This document shows, piece by piece, positions 1-5,519 of a stretch of 5,519 bases of DNA (within the stretch, counting starts at the first letter, position 1; each line of letters begins with the position of its first letter). A program made the translations under genes and the position numbers. The DNA comes from Arsenophonus sp046530785 (GTDB taxonomy: Bacteria > Pseudomonadota > Gammaproteobacteria > Enterobacterales > Enterobacteriaceae): NCBI GenBank assembly GCA_046530785.1, contig JBHEQT010000033.1, positions 1 to 5,519 on the forward strand, in the 5' to 3' direction. The notes beneath the pieces are model-generated. The model saw only the letters and a program-made list of their open reading frames with translations. It was not told where the DNA came from and ran no database searches.

Positions 1-212
1 TTATAATAGCTTTAATAGCGAAAGCCGATTGAATTAAAAATATTATTCCTGAGCTAATTAAATAGCTAATCGAAATAGGATTTAGTTATGTATTGAGAAC
101 ACAATGTTAGATACGTTATAGTAATAGTAAAGGTTAAGATCATTATCTTAGAATAATGAATAAATATTTATCTTGTTACTAAATCGTAAAATTTATTTAT
201 TATTTAATAAAT

Positions 213-234
213 AGATTTGATCATTATCAAATCT
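213..234. repeat. Hairpin, 9-bp stem with CATT loop
   Basis: Arms 213-221 and 226-234 are perfectly complementary and enclose a 4-base loop (catt). A shorter hairpin at 135-150 has the same core and loop (gatcattatc) with a 6-bp stem. There is no T-tract after either, so they are poor candidates for intrinsic terminators. Confidence 0.5.
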
Positions 235-284
235 TATATCAATTTGGAAAAATTATCTCAGAAATATAGATTAAAAGTTATTTT

Positions 285-305
285 TATCAATATATTATAT
301 TGATA
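285..305. repeat. Palindrome, 10-bp arms
   Basis: Arms 285-294 and 296-305 (tatcaatata and its complement) are perfect and separated by one base. Real folding would leave a loop of about five bases. The sequence is nearly pure A and T, so chance is a fair explanation alone, but it lies between two other hairpins. Confidence 0.45.
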
Positions 306-356
306 TAGAGTAAAAATTTATTTAGCGATCTATAATACATAGATATTCCATTTCAA

Positions 357-400
357 ATAATAGTAAATAATAATCTTAAAAGATTATTATTTACTATTAT
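357..400. repeat. Perfect 21-bp inverted repeat with 2-base spacer
   Basis: Bases 357-377 are exactly complementary to 380-400, with only aa between the arms. The arms contain four G or C pairs on an AT background. On the + strand the stem is followed by ccttatttta, which is only a weak T-rich tail. It could be a bidirectional terminator, a cruciform-forming site or a protein-binding palindrome. Perfect pairing over 21 bp in an otherwise eroding region points to recent origin, constraint, or correction of one arm against the other. Confidence 0.65.
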
Positions 401-1013
401 CCTTATTTTATGTAAAAATCTATTAATTTTTAAATATAAAGGCTTTTAAAAAATTTTTATCTTAAAATTCAAATGTTTGTAAAAACAAAATGCATATTCT
501 TATATAACTCTAATTAGTAATTAGATTAACTATTATCATTCAGATAATTTTAGTTAAAATGGCTAAAATTGATTATAAGTAAAAAATATTTTAGTAGTTA
601 ATAAGAAGTTTTTAAGGTTGAGAGGATGGAAATTGAAGTTAAAATATCTAAGTGAAAATATTAAATACACTTTATGTATAAAATTTAAATCAATATGGAT
701 AATAATATTTTTCTATGAATAGTAAAAAATAAAATATCTAAAATTACTGAATGTTTTATTTTTAAAAGTAATTATAATCTAATATTAATATTTATTAATT
801 TTTTTAAGAAAAGTTTAAAATATTAAATTTAAATACTTTCTAGCATAACTATTTCTTTTATTGAATAAACATAAGGTTTTAGAGTTGTAATTTATTTTTT
901 AGAATTTTTTTCTAGAAAAATAAAAAATATCTATTTGTGATAAAATATTTAAAGTCATATTATAGGTTAATAGTTTATATTTTTAATAATCAACATTAAA
1001 CCTGAAAAATTAT

Positions 1014-1041
1014 AGTAATGATACAGTTTTTCATCATTACT
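1014..1041. repeat. Inverted repeat, 9-bp arms, 10-base loop
   Basis: Arms 1014-1022 (agtaatgat) and 1033-1041 (atcattact) are perfect complements. A second pairing, 1002-1008 (tgaaaaa) with 1027-1033 (tttttca), overlaps the first, so the two foldings would compete. Read on the - strand the 9-bp stem is followed by ataattttt, giving a weak intrinsic-terminator shape. Confidence 0.4.
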
Positions 1042-1600
1042 GAAATTACTAGATATGAAGTGGTATAGAAAATATTAAATAAAAAAGAAATAATATGAAT
1101 GATATACCAATTATTTTTTAAAAAATTTAAATAAAAAATTTTAGGATTTTAATTAAAAAAGTTTAGATTAATTATGAATATCTATTTTATTTTAAAGATT
1201 AAAAAACTCCTAAAACTAACTTTTCTGCATAGAGAAAATAAAATATTTTAGAAATTTCGATTTTTATCTAAGTTATTTTAATGAGGTAATTTAATTATTT
1301 TAGCTGTATAAAATAAATATTAAAGCAAGAAGAGTTATACTAACTGGATAAACTAATATTATCAATTTAAAAAATTAAATAGCTTAGGATTTAAGATTAC
1401 AAAAATCAAAAAGTCTATCTAAACTTTAATTTTTAAAATAAATCTAATACAGATTTATAAAATATTTTTACAAACTCAAGTGAGTAAAAATAAAATATAT
1501 TATTATATTAATTTGAAATGAATAGATACTTCTAAAAAAATCAATTTTTAACAATGAATCTCTATTTCTTTATTTTATATAAGGACCTATATTTCCCCCT

Positions 1601-1621
1601 TCCTTCTTCAAGAAAGAAGGA
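1601..1621 (+). terminator. Possible intrinsic terminator or relic hairpin
   Basis: This is the most GC-rich hairpin in the left flank. Arms 1601-1608 (tccttctt) and 1614-1621 (aagaagga) pair perfectly around a 5-base loop, followed by tctttt on the + strand. The short, interrupted T-run makes it a weak terminator. Just upstream, 1595-1599 is a run of five C, unusual in this flank. It might have ended transcription of a gene now eroded. The ORF that spans it looks like chance. Confidence 0.3.
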
Positions 1622-1913
1622 TCTTTTCGATAAATATTTTACCTTAGCTAAGTTGTATAGAATTAGATTCTATTTATGTATTGATTTGTATCAAGTATAC
1701 AATCATTATATATTAAATAAACTTAAAAATATAAATTATAATTTCTGATTTAAAATAATAAATACTTAAAAAGTTTTTAGAAAAAAGATTAAAAAGTTTT
1801 ATTAATTATTTGAAATATATTGATAAAATTTTTTAAGAAAAAGTTTATTTAAACTAAAAGTATAAATAAGAGCTATGAAGCTAATATTTAAATCTAATTA
1901 TTATTTGATAATA

Positions 1914-1997
1914 TATAGCTAGCAGATGATTTAATGACTTCCTAAAGTTAAATTTAAATTATGAAGAGAAAATAGAAACAATAGAAAACTAATACCT
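1914..1997 (+). repeat. Diverged dispersed repeat, copy A (broken frame)
   Basis: This stretch aligns by eye with 5091-5187. The strongest part is an exact 14-base match, gaaaactaatacct, at 1984-1997 and 5174-5187. Further upstream the anchors tatag, agatg, aatg and ctaaa-gtt occur in the same order. An ATG at 1934 corresponds to the ATG at 5121. From ATG to the first AAA codon of the shared 14-mer is 51 bases here and 54 in copy B, so both keep frame. Read in that frame, copy A begins Met-Thr-Ser but has several stops before reaching Lys-Thr-Asn-Thr, which copy B also encodes. This fits a dead paralogue of a small gene or a mobile fragment. Short AT-rich matches can arise by chance, so confidence is modest. 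Confidence 0.35.
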
Positions 1998-2383
1998 CAT
2001 TCTTATTAATTATTAGCAAGGTTATATATTTACTGAAATTACTATTGTTCTGATTTTTTATGATATTTAACCTTAAATACTGTGGTTTGTTTTCCTAGAA
2101 GATATATTAGTTGTCTTTAATATTCATTAAATATTTTAAAATTGTAATAGAAGTGATACACAAATACCTTATTTAAATATCATTCTTTATATAAAATCTT
2201 TAAATAATTAATACTAAATAATTTTTATAGGAAGTATTTGTATAAAAATATAGTATAACTATCAATATTATATATTTCCATTGATACCAATATTAGTAAA
2301 ATTTTGTTAAAACTTACATAATTTTCGCAGTTTCATATTAAATATTATCAATAAATCTTAAATTTTTAATAATGAGATTCTTC

Positions 2384-2388
2384 AAGGA
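2384..2388 (+). promoter_or_regulatory. Ribosome binding site of trkH
   Basis: The sequence aagga lies six bases before the ATG at 2395, a good Shine-Dalgarno match and spacing that support this start. A 5-bp hairpin (2376-2380 gattc with 2387-2391 gaatc) would bury part of it, leaving caag in the loop. No single -10/-35 pair upstream stands out from the AT-rich background. Confidence 0.75.
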
Positions 2389-2394
2389 ATCCTA

Positions 2395-3849
2395 ATGCAT
2401 TTTCGAGCAATAACTAAAATTGTCGGATTACTCGTTATTTTATTTTCTGTTACTATGATTATTCCAGGAATAGTATCATTGATTTATAAAGATGGAGAAG
2501 AACGTGCATTTTGGCAGACTTTTATTGTGGCATTAATTATAGGTTTGCTGCTATGGACGACACCAAATAAAAATAATCAATATGACTTAAAACCTAAAGA
2601 AGGTTTTCTGATAGTTGTCCTTTTTTGGACTGTATTAGGTAGTGTTGGAGCGTTACCTTTTATTTTTTCTGATCGACCTCATCTCTCACTTACCGATGCT
2701 TTTTTTGAATCTTTTTCCGGTTTAACAACTACTGGAGCAACCACTCTAATTGGGTTAGATAGTTTACCTAAAGGAATACTTTTTTATCGACAAATGTTGC
2801 AGTGGTTAGGTGGTATGGGGATTATTGTTTTAGCAGTAGCCATATTGCCTTTGTTAGGTATAGGGGGGATGCAGCTTTATCGAGCAGAAATACCAGGACC
2901 ACTTAAAGATAATAAAATGTGTCCAAGGATTGCAGAAACGGCAAAAATACTTTGGTTAATTTATATTTTGCTTACAATAGCATGTGCGATAGCATTATGG
3001 GGGAGTGGAATGAATCTTTTTGATGCTATCTCCCATAGTTTTTCTACTGTCGCTATTGGTGGATTTTCTACTCATGATAAAAGTATTGGTCATTTTAATA
3101 GTCCTGCTATCAATACAATAATTTCTATTTTTTTACTAATTTCTAGTTGTAATTTTGGTCTTCATTTTTCTGTTTTATCTGGTCGTAATTTAAAAATTTA
3201 CTGGAAAGATCTTGAATTTAGAGTATTTATTGGATTTCAATTAGTATTGATAGTCATTTGTACATTAGTTCTTTTATATCATTCAATTTACGACTCATTG
3301 TTAAAAACATTTAATCAAGCTTTTTTTCAGGTTATCTCTGTAGCAACAACAGCCGGGTTTAGTACTGATGGTTTTTCAAGTTGGCCACTTTTTTTACCGA
3401 TATTATTACTTTTTGGTGCTTTTGTAGGGGGGTGTTCGGGATCAACCGGAGGTGGATTAAAAGTTATTCGAATTCTATTGTTATTCTTGCAGGGTTCAAG
3501 AGAATTAAAACGTTTGGTTCATCCAAATGCTGTTTATACGATAAAATTAGGATCTAGGGCATTACCTGAACGTATTGTTGAAGCTGTTTGGGGATTTTTT
3601 TCTGCTTATACATTAGTTTTTATTATAAGTTTATTATTATTAATTGCTACTGGAGTGGATGAATTTTCTGCGTTTTCTTCAATTGCAGCAACATTAAACA
3701 ATTTAGGGCCAGGGTTAGGTTCAGTATCTGAAAATTTTACAACCATGAATCCAACTGGAAAATGGATTCTAATAGTCACTATGCTATTTGGTAGATTAGA
3801 AATTTTCACTTTACTTGTTCTTTTTACCCCAACTTTTTGGAGAGAATAA
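2395..3849 (+). CDS. trkH: Trk system potassium uptake protein TrkH
   Basis: TrkH is the inner-membrane, ion-conducting subunit of the constitutive low-affinity K+ uptake system. It works as a dimer gated by the cytoplasmic nucleotide-binding protein TrkA, which is encoded elsewhere. The 484 residues match the enterobacterial family length (483 in E. coli) and align without gaps of note from MHFRAI to the C-terminal FTPTFWRE. Four pore-loop repeats are intact: TTTGATT at 111-117, AIGGFST at 220-226, TTAGFST at 318-324 and NNLGPG at 435-440. Their selectivity-filter glycines fall near 114, 223, 321 and 438. The glycine-rich intramembrane gate loop (GGCSGSTGGG) is at 345-354. About ten membrane-spanning hydrophobic stretches surround these loops. 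The start is fixed by the N-terminal match and a good Shine-Dalgarno sequence. hemG follows after 26 bases. No frameshift or missing key residue is seen, so the gene looks functional and under strong constraint. Confidence 0.97.
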   Translation: MHFRAITKIVGLLVILFSVTMIIPGIVSLIYKDGEERAFWQTFIVALIIGLLLWTTPNKNNQYDLKPKEGFLIVVLFWTVLGSVGALPFIFSDRPHLSLTDAFFESFSGLTTTGATTLIGLDSLPKGILFYRQMLQWLGGMGIIVLAVAILPLLGIGGMQLYRAEIPGPLKDNKMCPRIAETAKILWLIYILLTIACAIALWGSGMNLFDAISHSFSTVAIGGFSTHDKSIGHFNSPAINTIISIFLLISSCNFGLHFSVLSGRNLKIYWKDLEFRVFIGFQLVLIVICTLVLLYHSIYDSLLKTFNQAFFQVISVATTAGFSTDGFSSWPLFLPILLLFGAFVGGCSGSTGGGLKVIRILLLFLQGSRELKRLVHPNAVYTIKLGSRALPERIVEAVWGFFSAYTLVFIISLLLLIATGVDEFSAFSSIAATLNNLGPGLGSVSENFTTMNPTGKWILIVTMLFGRLEIFTLLVLFTPTFWRE

Positions 3850-3866
3850 TCATTTATATAATTTAT

Positions 3867-3869
3867 AGG
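3867..3869 (+). promoter_or_regulatory. Weak ribosome binding site of hemG
   Basis: The only Shine-Dalgarno-like bases before the hemG ATG are agg (within taggtaac), six bases upstream of 3876. The 26-base gap after trkH holds no hairpin with a T-run, which favours read-through from trkH and co-transcription. Confidence 0.5.
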
Positions 3870-3875
3870 TAACTT

Positions 3876-4403
3876 ATGAGCTATTTATTACTATATTCTG
3901 GAAAAAATGGACAGACTAAAAAAATAATACTTAAAATTACTGAATGTTTAAGTAAAAATAATAAAAAATATGATATTAAAAATTTAAATATAGATAAAGA
4001 TTTTAATCTTTCTCTTTATAAAAAAGTATTAGTCGGTGCTTCAATACATTATGGTCATTTTAATTCTAAACTGATAAATTTTGCGAAAAATTACGAAAAA
4101 GAGTTGAATATAATGCCAAGTGCATTTTTCGGGATTAATTTAACAGCAAGAAAAAAGGGGAAAGATACATCTGAAACAAATGTTTATATGCGTAAATTTT
4201 TAGCTAAAAGTCCGTGGAAACCAACTATTACTAATGTATTTGGTGGAGCACTACGTTATTCAGTTTATAACTGGTTTGATCGCATTATAATCCAAATTAT
4301 TATGAATATAACAGGTGGAGAAACAAATACAAATAAAGAAATTGAATATACTGATTGGAAAAAAGTCGAGTACTTTGCACGTGTATTCAATGATCTTAAA
4401 TAA
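3876..4403 (+). CDS. hemG: Protoporphyrinogen IX dehydrogenase (HemG)
   Basis: HemG is a flavodoxin-like, FMN-binding enzyme that oxidises protoporphyrinogen IX to protoporphyrin IX, the penultimate step of haem synthesis, and delivers electrons to membrane quinones. The 175 residues compare with 181 in E. coli; the shortfall is at the C-terminus. Visible family blocks are the FMN phosphate loop SGKNGQT (8-14), VGASIHYGH (53-61), MPSAF (80-84), NLTARK (88-93), the HemG-specific long loop around RKFLAKSPWKP (106-116), GGALRY (123-128), GGET (147-150) and YTDW (158-161). By eye it is clearly more diverged from E. coli than TrkH is, with many Lys, Asn and Ile replacements as expected under AT pressure. 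In the phosphate loop, the family's STRDGQT has become SGKNGQT, losing one threonine hydroxyl while keeping G-Q-T. The frame is intact and the conserved blocks are in order, so it is probably active. It sits directly after trkH, as in E. coli. Confidence 0.93.
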   Translation: MSYLLLYSGKNGQTKKIILKITECLSKNNKKYDIKNLNIDKDFNLSLYKKVLVGASIHYGHFNSKLINFAKNYEKELNIMPSAFFGINLTARKKGKDTSETNVYMRKFLAKSPWKPTITNVFGGALRYSVYNWFDRIIIQIIMNITGGETNTNKEIEYTDWKKVEYFARVFNDLK

Positions 4404-4485
4404 AATCTCTATTAAAAATTATTATTTCTTCTTTTATTGTTCTCAAACAATTAGTAAATTGATAAACTTTAATAAAGTATTATTT

Positions 4486-4587
4486 GTAAAAATATTTACC
4501 TTTCATATAGTTTGTCATACTACTTCAGAATAAATTAGATTAATTGAAATTAATTTTATAATTCCGAATAAAGGTAAATATTTTTAC
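4486..4587. repeat. Spaced 18-base perfect inverted repeat
   Basis: Bases 4486-4503 (gtaaaaatatttaccttt) are exactly complementary to 4570-4587, with 66 bases between. Each arm is itself nearly palindromic, so it can also fold alone. The enclosed segment includes the rrn-P1-like sequence. No transposase or target-site duplication was found. The arms could be remnants of a small mobile element, a recombination scar or a long stem. Confidence 0.55.
4512..4541 (+). promoter_or_regulatory. Possible relic of an rRNA operon P1 promoter
   Basis: TTGTCA at 4512-4517 is identical to the -35 hexamer of E. coli rrn P1 promoters as I recall it. It is followed by cagaataaattagatt, which resembles the P1 spacer, and a weak -10 (tagatt, 18-base spacing). 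It lies 108 bases after hemG. A six-base match in AT-rich DNA is weak on its own. The support comes from its order relative to the boxA-like and 16S-like stretches downstream. Confidence 0.2.
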
Positions 4588-4643
4588 TAAATTTATAGGT
4601 AAAATAATAATACCAATCCTATTTTAGGAGAATAAAGATCGTA

Positions 4644-4716
4644 TCTTTTTTAACAATTAATTAAGATAATATACGTTAGGTATTGATTGGAAAGATATTT
4701 CAAATTTTTGAAGAGT
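4644..4716 (+). pseudogene. Possible eroded rRNA leader (boxA) and 16S 5' end
   Basis: Bases 4644-4658 (tcttttttaacaatt) resemble the gammaproteobacterial rrn boxA antitermination element (core CTCTTTAACAATTT). Bases 4702-4716 (aaatttttgaagagt) resemble the mature 16S 5' end (AAATTGAAGAGTTTGA) with three extra T. Both lie in the right order and orientation at the point where hemG is followed by an rRNA operon in enterobacteria. Beyond 4716 no 16S sequence can be followed, so most of any former gene is gone. The individual matches are short and could be chance. Confidence 0.25.
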
Positions 4717-4720
4717 AAGA

Positions 4721-4749
4721 AACTAATTAATTGAAATAATTAATTAGTT
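4721..4749. repeat. Hairpin, 12-bp perfect stem, 5-base loop
   Basis: Arms 4721-4732 (aactaattaatt) and 4738-4749 are perfectly complementary around gaaat. It starts five bases after the 16S-like stretch. The stem is AT-only except for one pair and lacks a T-run, so a terminator role is doubtful. Confidence 0.5.
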
Positions 4750-4788
4750 ATTCATAATTCTTTTATTCTGAAAATTTTTAAATGAAAG

Positions 4789-4804
4789 TTGAATTTCAAT
4801 TCAA
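4789..4804. repeat. Short palindrome, 7-bp arms
   Basis: Arms 4789-4795 (ttgaatt) and 4798-4804 (aattcaa) are separated by two bases. It is of a size expected by chance in such AT-rich DNA and no function is proposed. Confidence 0.3.
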
Positions 4805-4878
4805 ATTAAACGTTATTAAAAAATTTAATATATCAAAATGAAGGAAATAAAAATTGAAAAGATCATTTTTGAAAAAAA

Positions 4879-4941
4879 ATAGGGATGGAATGGTGAAATC
4901 ATATGGTATGATTATTAAAAATAGGATGATAAAATCACTAG
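4879..4941. repeat. Imperfect direct repeat with internal hairpin
   Basis: The stretch 4879-4901 (aatagggatgg through aaatca) is partly repeated at 4920-4937 (aataggatga through aaatca), an offset of about 40 bases. Between them 4897-4903 and 4907-4913 form a 7-bp hairpin (aatcata, loop tgg). The G content is higher than in the surroundings. I do not recognise a gene or RNA here. Confidence 0.3.
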
Positions 4942-5090
4942 GAGAAAATAGTAGATAAAAAAAATTATTTTTAATAAAATTATAGACTTTCTTGATTTTT
5001 ATATAATTTCAAATTTTTCTATATAAAACTATCTAATAATTTTTAAAATAAATAGATTAAAAGCTAAGAGACTATTTTATATATCATTAA

Positions 5091-5219
5091 TATAGTTTAA
5101 GATGCGAAAGATATAATTAAATGTTTTCTAAAAGTTTGAGGAACGGCTTTAAACCCCACCCATTAAATAATAGGAAAACTAATACCTTATATATTTTATT
5201 TATCTTTTATACTATATAA
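5091..5219 (+). repeat. Diverged dispersed repeat, copy B, with an open 32-codon frame
   Basis: This is the partner of the stretch at 1914-1997 and shares gaaaactaatacct (5174-5187). From ATG at 5121 a 32-codon frame runs open to TAA at 5217-5219. It begins MFSKSLRNGFKPHPLNN and continues through Arg-Lys-Thr-Asn-Thr into a hydrophobic tail. The segment 5138-5163 is GC-richer than anything around it, as expected of former or present coding DNA. There is no clear Shine-Dalgarno sequence before 5121 (gaaag at 5106-5110 is the nearest purine run, 10 bases upstream). The peptide matches no family I know. It could be a tiny gene, the start of a truncated gene, or a chance frame within a noncoding repeat. 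Confidence 0.35.
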
Positions 5220-5270
5220 GTAACGTTTATAATCCATTTTTTTTAAAATTAAGATAATACTATATAAGTA
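5209..5270. repeat. 14-base direct repeat, 34-base spacer
   Basis: The sequence atactatataagta occurs at 5209-5222 and again at 5257-5270. The first copy covers the stop of the open frame in copy B of the dispersed repeat. Low sequence complexity makes chance or slippage possible. Confidence 0.45.
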
Positions 5271-5278
5271 TTTAGTAA

Positions 5279-5497
5279 AAAGCCATAAAACTATTAAACT
5301 TAAATGAAATTCTCCAAATCTTTTTACTTTTCAGGGATAATCTGCAAAGAAATTTACAAAATTCATCATTTTTAAATCTTTTACCTCGTAAAACCCTATA
5401 AGATAATGTAATAAGTTATTTTCGTGATTATTATAATTACTTTAATAAAGTATACGATTTTAAAGATAAAATCAATCCGTATATTCTATACCTTTAT
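5279..5497 (+). pseudogene. Interrupted open frame, possible gene relic
   Basis: One frame is open for 40 codons (5279-5398), meets TAA at 5399-5401, and is open again for 32 codons to TAA at 5498-5500. A single stop in 73 codons is fewer than expected in DNA this AT-rich. No start codon or ribosome binding site is evident. The order of genes in E. coli (hemG, rRNA operon, mobBA, yihD) makes YihD a candidate. Faint resemblances are LNE near the start (YihD begins MKCKRLNEV) and DNVISY against DDILIY at about the right distance. This is too weak to name the gene. Confidence 0.15.
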
Positions 5498-5519
5498 TAA
5501 TTTAAAATAATTTGATATT

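Larger units (their letters stand above)
1..2394. other. Gene-free, eroded AT-rich flank upstream of trkH
   Basis: No credible gene is visible on either strand. Stops are dense in all frames and sampled lines have only 7-12% GC, far below the adjacent trkH. The stretch holds several AT-rich hairpins (listed separately), a 14-base palindrome at 907-920, and slightly GC-richer islands near 595-645, 1585-1630 and 2075-2100 that I could not assign. Enterobacteria carry pepQ and yigZ, both pointing toward trkH, in this position. Their combined length of roughly 2 kb is close to the size of this flank, so decayed remains of these genes are a reasonable inference. No residual protein similarity to PepQ or YigZ was recognised. 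Frames 2 and 3 are open from base 1 to stops at 35 and 30, so the tail of a gene cut by the window edge cannot be excluded. Confidence 0.7.
4404..5519. other. Gene-free, eroded flank downstream of hemG
   Basis: No intact gene is recognised in these 1,116 bases. In E. coli and relatives an rRNA operon begins a few hundred bases after hemG, but no 16S, 23S, 5S or tRNA gene is present here. The stretch contains several inverted repeats, three short rrn-leader-like sequences, copy B of a dispersed repeat, a GC-richer island at 5138-5163 and an open frame interrupted by one stop near the right end. These are listed separately. Confidence 0.7.

Noticed and set aside
1..37. Possible 3' end of an upstream gene (ending IAKAD or NSESRLN)
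   Set aside because: About ten codons in two competing frames give no way to identify a gene or choose a frame.
1554..1748. A 64-codon + strand frame starting MNLYFFILYK
   Set aside because: It has no Shine-Dalgarno sequence and a Tyr/Phe/Lys/Asn-rich composition typical of translated AT-rich noncoding DNA. It crosses a hairpin and resembles no known family.
3606..3809. A 67-codon - strand frame inside trkH
   Set aside because: It lies wholly antisense to the well-supported trkH coding sequence and is a shadow of it.
4315..4533. A 72-codon + strand frame overlapping the end of hemG
   Set aside because: Its first part is hemG read in another frame, the rest is low-complexity AT-rich sequence, and it lacks a ribosome binding site.
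5140..5187. Resemblance of gaacgg and ggaaaactaatacc to the 5' domain of 16S rRNA
   Set aside because: The spacing is wrong relative to the 16S 5'-like stretch at 4702, and one of the matching blocks also occurs at 1984, where no rRNA operon is expected.
5118..5200. A - strand peptide containing NGWGLKPFLKLLENI, possibly a MobA relic
   Set aside because: Only a vague likeness to MobA (LLELNGKPLW) was found, and the same bases are better explained by the + strand frame of the repeat.
5402..5497. Similarity of DNVISYFRDYYNYF to a segment of HemN
   Set aside because: It needs several gaps and shares no catalytic motif, so it is no better than chance.
1..5519. CRISPR arrays, tRNA genes, transposase genes or defence systems
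   Set aside because: No regular direct repeat arrays, no tRNA-like cloverleaf and no protein motifs of such systems were seen on either strand.

Overview
The window suggests an AT-rich, reduced genome of a gammaproteobacterium in the Enterobacterales, most likely a host-restricted insect symbiont of the Arsenophonus or Sodalis type. The lineage is inferred from two proteins that align end to end with enterobacterial TrkH and HemG as I remember them. Genus cannot be settled from this window. Only about 36% of the window is coding (1,983 of 5,519 bases). GC content changes sharply at the gene borders: sampled 60-base lines give 35-42% GC inside trkH but only 7-12% in the left flank. This is the usual signature of a genome in which inactivated genes have been left to erode.

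Layout. Positions 1-2394 form a gene-free flank with several AT-rich hairpins, including a 21-bp perfect palindrome at 357-400. Positions 2395-3849 encode trkH, the membrane channel subunit of the low-affinity Trk potassium uptake system. After 26 bases comes hemG (3876-4403), the FMN-dependent protoporphyrinogen oxidase of haem synthesis. Both are on the + strand and probably form a two-gene transcript. Positions 4404-5519 are again gene-free, with inverted repeats and possible relics.

The gene order trkH-hemG matches E. coli, where pepQ and yigZ lie upstream and an rRNA operon follows hemG. Here the upstream flank is about the right size to be the eroded remains of pepQ and yigZ, although no residual homology was recognised. 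Downstream there is no rRNA gene. Three short sequences in the expected order (an rrn P1-like -35 region, a boxA-like stretch and a 16S 5'-end-like stretch) hint that an rRNA operon once stood there and was lost or moved.

The two genes do unrelated jobs and share only position. TrkH imports K+ at the inner membrane and needs TrkA, encoded elsewhere. HemG removes six hydrogens from protoporphyrinogen IX and passes electrons to the quinone pool. The most unexpected signal is a pair of diverged repeats (about 1914-1997 and 5091-5187) flanking the gene pair. They share an exact 14-mer and a consistent reading frame from an ATG, with one copy open and the other broken by stops. I found no convincing new defence, mobile or RNA-guided system.
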